DNA of 9,588 nucleotides, from contig CALHIO010000125.1 of NCBI GenBank assembly GCA_938030915.1, forward strand, positions 1 through 9,588, read 5' to 3'. How positions within the stretch are numbered: the stretch's first letter is position 1; every line of letters begins with the position of its first letter. The notes beneath the pieces are model-generated. The model saw nothing but the letters and a program-made list of their open reading frames with translations. It did not search any database and was not told the DNA's origin. The position numbers and the translations under genes are program-made. Source of the stretch: an uncultured Gemmatimonadota bacterium. GTDB taxonomy: Bacteria > Gemmatimonadota > Gemmatimonadetes > Longimicrobiales > Gaopeijiaceae. Positions 5,074 to 9,588 of the stretch are shown in pieces.

Positions 5074-6813
5074 CTACCGACCACCCGGTCCGGAGCTCCC
5101 CGCCGCTCCGGCGTCGGCACTTCGAGGATCCCCGACCCCGATCCGAACGCCTGTCCGAGCGCTCACGCCAATCGCGTTGGCCGAACCCTGCCGCCCCCCC
5201 ACCTGCACGGCGTGACCGAGCTGCTCGAGCGCCAGAACCACGTCCGGAGACACCGCGTCGGCTTCGAGTCGGATTCGGTCGGGCAGCCACTGGTGATGCA
5301 TACGCGGGGCAGCGACGGCTTCCTCGATGTCCATGTCGAAGTCGACCATGTTGAGAATGAGCTGCAACGTCGTATTGATGATCGTCCGGCCACCGGGCGA
5401 CCCGATGACGGCGACGAGATCGCCGTCGTGCGCGAGGATGCTGGGGGACATCGACGAGAGCATGCGTTGCTGCGGCCGAGCGAGGTTCGGCTCGGTGCCG
5501 ATCAGGCCACTCGCATTCGTCAGCCCGGGGGCCGCATTGAAGTCCCCCATTTCGTTGTTCAGCAGGAAGCCACCGCCCGGCACGACGATCCCGGATCCGT
5601 AGCCGGACTCGAGCGTGTACGTCACGGACACGGCCATGCCATCCGCGTCAACGACGGAGTAGTGCGTCGTTTCCGGTGACTCGTACGGCTGATCCACATC
5701 CGACGGGTGCGAGATCGACGCGCGCTCCGGATCCAGGTCACGACGAAGCCACGCGGCGTAGTCTTTGCCAGTCAGACGCTGGATGGGGACATCCCTGAAA
5801 TCCGCATCGGCCAGGTACATCGCGCGATCGCGGAACGCCCTGCGCATCGCCTCCGCGACGTGGTGCAGGTACTGGGCACTGTTGTGACCCATCGACGTGA
5901 GGTCGTACTCCTCGAGGATGTTCAGCGCTGTCACGATCGCGACACCGCCAGAACTGGGTGGCGGCATGGAGATCACGTCGTATCCCCGGTATGTACCCTT
6001 GATGGGTGTGCGTTCACGCGCTTCGTACTGGTCCAGATCCTCTTCCGTGATCAATCCCCCGCCCCGCCGCATCTCGGCGGCGATCAGTCTCGCTGTCGTG
6101 CCTCGGTAGAAGCCGTCGGAACGATCATCGCGGATGCGCTCGAGGGTGCGTCCCAGGTCCGGCTGTCGCCACGTTTCCCCCGCCGAGTAGGGCGACCCGT
6201 TGTTGGTGAACGCGGCGACGGATGCCTGATACTGGGCCCCCCGACCGGAGGCGAATCTCGCGATGGAGCCCGCCAGAGCCTCACTCAGCTCGAAGCCGTC
6301 ATTCGCCAGGTCCACGGACGGTTCGACCAGATCGGCCCACGGGGCCACCCCATACAGGCGGTGGGCCTTGTCGAACCCTGCAACGGTACCCGGGACGCCT
6401 ACGGCAAGGTGGCTCAGGTGGTGCACCTGAAAGGAGTACTCACCGTTCTCGTCGAGCCACATCTCCGGATGCGAAGCCAGGGGCGCCTTCTCGCGGAAAT
6501 CGATCGTCGTCGATTGACCATTCGGGAAACGGATCACCATGAAGCCACCGCCCCCGATGTTGCCTGCGGTCGGATGCGTGACCGCGAGCGCGAATCCGGT
6601 CGCGATCGCTGCGTCCACCGCATTACCTCCGGCGGCGAGCACGTCGGCGCCAGCCTGACTGGCAATCCACTGCTGAGACGAGACCATCCCGCCATCCGAG
6701 CGTGCGGTCTCCTGGGCCTGACCGAGCACCGGCCCTGCAGCCACGGCAACCGTGAGCAGGGTCAACGCGAGGAAGAAAAGGGGACGTGCGGAGAACGGGG
6801 CCGGGTAACACAT
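5074..6813 (-). CDS. ggt: Gamma-glutamyltransferase (glutathione hydrolase) precursor
   Basis: A 579-residue periplasmic or secreted enzyme that cleaves the gamma-glutamyl bond of glutathione and related compounds, transferring glutamate to water or an amino acceptor. It is made as a proenzyme that self-cleaves before the Thr of TTHYSVVD; that Thr is residue 382 here. Other family residues are present: Arg107 in DFREKAP, Asp424 in NNEMGDF, the Ser pair 453-454 in MLSSMSPS, and the Gly pair 474-475 of the oxyanion hole in SPGGRTI. The N-terminus is a signal peptide with a strong hydrophobic core (PLFFLALTLLTVAVAAG) and a likely cut near LGQA. I prefer the ATG at 6813, with GAGG five bases upstream, over a GTG at 6846, which has no ribosome site. 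Length is normal and the enzyme looks intact. It diverges from the TRAP-binding protein gene. Confidence 0.93.
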   Translation of the reverse strand: MCYPAPFSARPLFFLALTLLTVAVAAGPVLGQAQETARSDGGMVSSQQWIASQAGADVLAAGGNAVDAAIATGFALAVTHPTAGNIGGGGFMVIRFPNGQSTTIDFREKAPLASHPEMWLDENGEYSFQVHHLSHLAVGVPGTVAGFDKAHRLYGVAPWADLVEPSVDLANDGFELSEALAGSIARFASGRGAQYQASVAAFTNNGSPYSAGETWRQPDLGRTLERIRDDRSDGFYRGTTARLIAAEMRRGGGLITEEDLDQYEARERTPIKGTYRGYDVISMPPPSSGGVAIVTALNILEEYDLTSMGHNSAQYLHHVAEAMRRAFRDRAMYLADADFRDVPIQRLTGKDYAAWLRRDLDPERASISHPSDVDQPYESPETTHYSVVDADGMAVSVTYTLESGYGSGIVVPGGGFLLNNEMGDFNAAPGLTNASGLIGTEPNLARPQQRMLSSMSPSILAHDGDLVAVIGSPGGRTIINTTLQLILNMVDFDMDIEEAVAAPRMHHQWLPDRIRLEADAVSPDVVLALEQLGHAVQVGGRQGSANAIGVSARTGVRIGVGDPRSADAGAAGSSGPGGR

Positions 6814-6851
6814 CGGAGCCTCGGGACGGCGGTCGAAGAAGGGCACGAGTT

Positions 6852-6899
6852 GGGCAATTATCCGGCCCCGGCGGAGTCGGCGCCAGACAGTGATTGCCC
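6852..6899. promoter_or_regulatory. Divergent ggt / TRAP intergenic region with inverted repeat
   Basis: The 184-base spacer between the two divergent starts (6814-6997) must hold both promoters. GGGCAAT (6852-6858) and ATTGCCC (6893-6899) form an inverted repeat 41 bases apart. On the minus strand GATAAT (6862-6857) could be a -10 element for ggt; it would start RNA near 6850, which also argues for the ATG at 6813, but no good -35 is seen. No convincing promoter for the rightward gene was found. Confidence 0.3.
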
Positions 6900-6997
6900 G
6901 AGGCCAGGAGGGGGGTTACTTCATTCGCCCTCATGCGTCGGAGCCGTCAGGCGGACGCAGTCAGATCAGTCGACCGAACGACAGACACAGGGTAGAC

Positions 6998-8128
6998 ATG
7001 ACCATCAAGAGACGGGACTTCATCAAGAAGGCCGGCACGGGAGCTGCGGGTGTCGCGGCTCTCAGCGCGTGTGGAGGCGGCGGGGAAGGCGAAAGCACCC
7101 AGGCGGCCGGTGGAGCCGGGATCAGTGGGCCACGCGTCAGCTGGCGTCTCGCGACGAGTTTTCCGGAGAGCCTCGACCTGCTTCACGGCGCCGGTGTCCG
7201 CGTGGCGCGTCGCGTGGAGGAGCTCACGGGCGGCAACTTCACGATGCGTGTGTACCAGGCCAACGAAATCGTCCCGGCGCTCCAGGTGATGGATGCCGTG
7301 ATGCAGGGCACGGTGCAGTGCGGCGTCTCGCCCGGCTACTACTACATCGGAAAGAATCCCGCACTCGCCTTCGATACGGCGATCCCCTTCGGCCTCAGCA
7401 CGCGTCAGCAGTACGCGTGGATGATGCACGGCGGTGGCCTGGAACTGCTCAACTCGATCTACGCCGACTTCGGCGTCATCTCCTTCCCGTGCAACTCGAC
7501 GGGCGGACAGATGGGTGGCTGGTTCCGCGAGCCGGTCGGTGGGCTATCCGATATGGCGGGTCTCCGCTTCCGGATCCCGGGCATCGGCGGTGAGATCATG
7601 TCCCGGCTTGGCGTCACGGTGCAGAACCTCGGAGCTCCGGAGATCTACCCGGCGCTCGAGCGCGGCGCGATCGACGCGACCGAATGGGTCGGTCCGTACG
7701 ACGACGAGAAGCTCGGCTTCTATCAGGTCGCGAAGAACTACTACTACCCTGGCTGGTGGGAGCCCGGCGTCACCATGGGCCTCCTCATCAGCATGGACGC
7801 GTACAACGAGCTGCCGCCCGCCTATCAGGAGATCCTGCAAGCGGTGTGCGGTGAGACGTTCGCGGACCGTCTGGCTTCGTACGACAACGCCAATCCGCTG
7901 GCGCTCCAGCGTCTGGTCAACGACCACGGCGTCATCGTACGCGAGTACCCGCAGGACATCATGGACGCCGCGTGGCGCGAGTCGAACGCGTACCTTGAGG
8001 AACAGGCGGCCGCGGACGCGACGTTCCGCCGGGTCTTCGAGTCGTACCGGACGTTCCGGAACGCGCAGTGGTCGTACGCGAGCGGCAACGAACTCGCGTA
8101 TCAGGTCTCGGCGTTCAACCGGGTGTAG
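6998..8128 (+). CDS. TRAP transporter substrate-binding lipoprotein, DctP family (2-oxoacid type)
   Basis: A 376-residue solute-binding protein of a tripartite ATP-independent periplasmic (TRAP) transporter. The N-terminus has a twin-arginine motif (RRDFIKKAG, Arg5-Arg6) followed by a lipobox, LSAC with Cys25, so it is probably exported folded by Tat and anchored as a lipoprotein. The DctP domain starts near WRLATSFPES (49). Blocks at FPCNSTGGQMGGWFRE (163-178), GLRFRIPGIGGE (188-199) and EIYPALERGAIDATEWVGPYDDEKLGFY (215-242 in part) resemble TakP and related 2-oxoacid or lactate binders; Arg192 is the expected carboxylate contact. The substrate is an inference. The membrane subunits DctQ and DctM are not nearby downstream, where a terminator and opposite-strand genes follow, so the partner lies elsewhere. 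The ATG at 6998 is preferred because it opens the Tat signal; AGGG lies a few bases upstream. Confidence 0.92.
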   Translation: MTIKRRDFIKKAGTGAAGVAALSACGGGGEGESTQAAGGAGISGPRVSWRLATSFPESLDLLHGAGVRVARRVEELTGGNFTMRVYQANEIVPALQVMDAVMQGTVQCGVSPGYYYIGKNPALAFDTAIPFGLSTRQQYAWMMHGGGLELLNSIYADFGVISFPCNSTGGQMGGWFREPVGGLSDMAGLRFRIPGIGGEIMSRLGVTVQNLGAPEIYPALERGAIDATEWVGPYDDEKLGFYQVAKNYYYPGWWEPGVTMGLLISMDAYNELPPAYQEILQAVCGETFADRLASYDNANPLALQRLVNDHGVIVREYPQDIMDAAWRESNAYLEEQAAADATFRRVFESYRTFRNAQWSYASGNELAYQVSAFNRV

Positions 8129-8153
8129 GACCCGCCACCCGAAGTGGCCAGAT

Positions 8154-8189
8154 CGACGGCCCGCTCTCCGACAGGAGAGCGGGCCGTCG
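8154..8189. terminator. Bidirectional hairpin terminator
   Basis: A perfect 16-bp stem, CGACGGCCCGCTCTCC (8154-8169) with GGAGAGCGGGCCGTCG (8174-8189), closes a GACA loop. It lies 25 bases after the TRAP-binding gene stop and seven bases beyond the O-methyltransferase stop on the other strand, so it can serve both convergent transcripts. Only short T-rich sequence follows (GTATCT on the plus strand). Confidence 0.8.
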
Positions 8190-8195
8190 TCGTAT

Positions 8196-8861
8196 CTACC
8201 TCAGTCTCCGCAGGAGCGTCAGTCCGTCCCCGATCGGCACGAGACTGATCTGGACACGAAGATCATCGATCACGGTCGCGTTGAATCCACGGATCGCGTT
8301 CGTGTCCTCGTCGGAGACGTCGGGGTCGGCCACCTGACCGCTCCAGAGCGTGTTGTCGACCGCGATGATACCACCCACACGAACAAGCCTCAGCGCCTTT
8401 TCGTAGTACTCCTCGAGGCCGCGCTTGTCCGCGTCGATGAAGACGAAGTCGAAGTCCCCCTCCATCCCCTCGTCGATCAGCTGCGTCATCGTGTCGGCTG
8501 CGGGACCGGCCCGGAACTCGATCTTGTGACCGACCCCAGCCTCGGCCCAATAACGCCGACCGAACGACGGCCATTCCTCGTCGATATCACATGCGATCAG
8601 CCTGCCGTCATCGCGAAGTCCCTCGGCGATGCACAACGCACTGTACCCGGTGAAGGTACCGATCTCGAGCGCGAGTCTGGCATTCGTCGCCGCGACCAGG
8701 AGCGTCATGAACTGTCCCTGTTCCGCGCTGATCTGCATCTGGGCGTTCTCGAGCTCGCTCGTCTCTTCGCGAAGCCGCCGGTGGACGTCGTCGTCTCGAA
8801 TCGACACCTCCAGGAAATACGAGTACAGACGGTCGTCGAGCGGTGTCGTGCTACGGCTCAT
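8196..8861 (-). CDS. Class I SAM-dependent O-methyltransferase (COMT/CCoAOMT-like)
   Basis: A 221-residue soluble methyltransferase of the Methyltransf_3 family, which moves a methyl group from S-adenosylmethionine to a hydroxyl, usually a catechol, with a divalent metal. The substrate-side N-terminal helices are followed by AEQGQFMTLLV (46-56), SAM motif I EIGTFTGYSA (66-75), ACDIDEEW with the acidic ribose contact (90-97), the metal site IDADK (142-146, Asp143) and VDNTLWSG with Asp169-Asn170. The family's usual length is about 220, so it appears complete. The ATG at 8861 has GGAG five bases upstream and overlaps the glycosylase stop as ATGA; an upstream in-frame start would lie inside that gene. 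The natural substrate cannot be read from sequence. The link to a DNA-repair gene is positional and implies shared transcription, not a shared pathway. Confidence 0.9.
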   Translation of the reverse strand: MSRSTTPLDDRLYSYFLEVSIRDDDVHRRLREETSELENAQMQISAEQGQFMTLLVAATNARLALEIGTFTGYSALCIAEGLRDDGRLIACDIDEEWPSFGRRYWAEAGVGHKIEFRAGPAADTMTQLIDEGMEGDFDFVFIDADKRGLEEYYEKALRLVRVGGIIAVDNTLWSGQVADPDVSDEDTNAIRGFNATVIDDLRVQISLVPIGDGLTLLRRLR

Positions 8862-9499
8862 GTGAGCTCCGTTTCCAGGATTCGCCAGCAGTAGAAGGCC
8901 GCGGCACTCCGCCACGGTCGGTAGTCGTCCCCGAGTGACTCGAGCTCCCTCGCCGTCGGGGGCACCTCCAGTCCATGTGCCTTCGCAAACCCGTTGCGAA
9001 CCCCCAGGTCACCCGTCGGCCAGATGTCGGGCCGGTACATGCGAAACATGAGATACATCTGTGCGGTCCAGACCCCGATCCCTCGCACCTGAACGAGACG
9101 ACGGACGACCTCGTCATCCGACTGTTCATGGATGTCATGAACCTCGACCTCTCCGGATCGGATCTTCGATGCGAGGTCGCGAATCGCCGCAAGCTTGGCC
9201 CTCGACAGCCCCGACCTCCGCAGAGTCGTCTCACGAACCCGCAGCACCTTCGCGGGCGTGACTTCACCCTTGAGCGCGTCCACGAATCGACCGTGGATCG
9301 TGGCGGCCGCCCTCCCCGCGAGCTGCTGATAACAGATCGTGCGCGCGAGATACGGAAAGGGATCTTCGCGCCTCACCGGAACCCTGATCGTCCCGACCTT
9401 CCTGACCCACGGACCCAGAACAGCGTCGCGACCGAGCTTTCGTCGCCCGCCAGTCCAGATGGTCGCCCATTCGTGGTCGGACGAGGTGTCAGTGGCCAT
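8858..9499 (-). CDS. DNA-3-methyladenine glycosylase II (AlkA-like, HhH-GPD)
   Basis: A 213-residue base-excision repair enzyme that removes alkylated bases such as 3-methyladenine. It contains the helix-hairpin-helix VRGIGVWTA (138-146) and the catalytic Asp164 in WPTGDLGVRNG. LARTICYQQLAGRAA (51-65), GLSRAKLAAIRDLA (97-110) and the closing YRPWRSAAAFYCWR (193-206) are typical of the family. No Cys-rich iron-sulfur loop follows, which separates it from EndoIII/MutY. It lacks the large N-terminal domain of E. coli AlkA and is closer to the short archaeal and yeast Mag-like form. I chose the ATG at 9499; a GTG at 9544 would add 15 residues that overlap a hairpin and has no ribosome site. First gene of the two-gene unit with the O-methyltransferase, joined by ATGA. 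Confidence 0.9.
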   Translation of the reverse strand: MATDTSSDHEWATIWTGGRRKLGRDAVLGPWVRKVGTIRVPVRREDPFPYLARTICYQQLAGRAAATIHGRFVDALKGEVTPAKVLRVRETTLRRSGLSRAKLAAIRDLASKIRSGEVEVHDIHEQSDDEVVRRLVQVRGIGVWTAQMYLMFRMYRPDIWPTGDLGVRNGFAKAHGLEVPPTARELESLGDDYRPWRSAAAFYCWRILETELT

Positions 9500-9543
9500 G
9501 AGGGCAACCTGTCGAACCCCCCCGAGCGCGTCCAGCGTCCGCA

Positions 9544-9578
9544 CGACCAGAACAAGTCGAACGGACTTGCTCCGGTCG
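9544..9578 (-). other. 15-bp hairpin upstream of the glycosylase gene
   Basis: CGACCAGAACAAGTC (9544-9558) and GACTTGCTCCGGTCG (9564-9578) are inverted repeats with two differences around a five-base loop. In RNA from the minus strand both differences become G-U pairs, so all 15 pairs form; plus-strand RNA would have two A-C mismatches. This favours function in leftward RNA: either the end of a gene beyond the right edge or a structured leader of the glycosylase unit. No T-run follows. I see no gene in 9500-9588. Confidence 0.5.
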
Positions 9579-9588
9579 GGCGGCGAAC

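Noticed and set aside
5707..7593. Open frame of 628 codons on the plus strand across ggt and the TRAP gene
   Set aside because: It runs antisense to ggt and then out of frame through the TRAP-binding gene; its translation is low-complexity and Arg-rich with no motif.
7434..8894. Open frame of 486 codons on the plus strand over the TRAP and O-methyltransferase genes
   Set aside because: The translation is Arg/Ser/Thr-rich frame-shadow sequence and crosses a perfect terminator hairpin.
1..9588. CRISPR array, mobile element, tRNA or defence system
   Set aside because: No spaced direct repeats, transposase, integrase, cloverleaf or defence-type domain was found; all long frames are metabolic, repair, transport or membrane families.

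Overview
The window is a compact, GC-rich, single-copy stretch of bacterial chromosome. It holds eleven recognisable genes, one cut by the left edge, with short spacers and no tRNA, rRNA, CRISPR array, transposase or phage gene. Frequent GTG starts, ATGA/GTGA overlaps, a Tat-exported TRAP-transporter lipoprotein, a secreted gamma-glutamyltransferase and a CcmH-type protein point to a Gram-negative, probably aerobic, environmental bacterium. A marine or soil Gemmatimonadota-like lineage would fit, but that is an impression from protein style and no phylogenetic marker is present.

Left part (1-3826): two operons diverge from one 117-base promoter region (1704-1820). Leftward run a DoxX-like membrane protein, an uncharacterised four-helix membrane protein, a DUF2256-DUF3253 protein and a photolyase-related protein (partial). 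Rightward run an FAD-dependent amine-oxidase-like flavoprotein and an SDR protein that overlap by four bases. The flavin, photolyase and membrane genes suggest a light or photo-oxidative stress module. The shared promoter region holds a perfect AT-rich palindrome (1729-1744), a likely operator.

Middle part (3827-6813): after a strong hairpin between convergent genes come three leftward genes: a small NTF2/SnoaL-like protein with its own good promoter, a CcmH-family protein with an unusual cysteine cluster, and gamma-glutamyltransferase (ggt).

Right part (6814-9588): ggt diverges from a TRAP-type 2-oxoacid/dicarboxylate-binding lipoprotein whose membrane subunits are not in the window. A near-ideal 16-bp hairpin separates it from a leftward pair, an AlkA-like DNA glycosylase and a class I O-methyltransferase, coupled by an ATGA overlap. 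A further 15-bp hairpin lies at the right edge upstream of the glycosylase.

Most genes are members of known families. The points most worth a second look are the divergent stress-module promoter, the SDR with Ile in place of the catalytic Tyr, and the CxCxC variant of CcmH. I do not see a clearly new multi-gene system.
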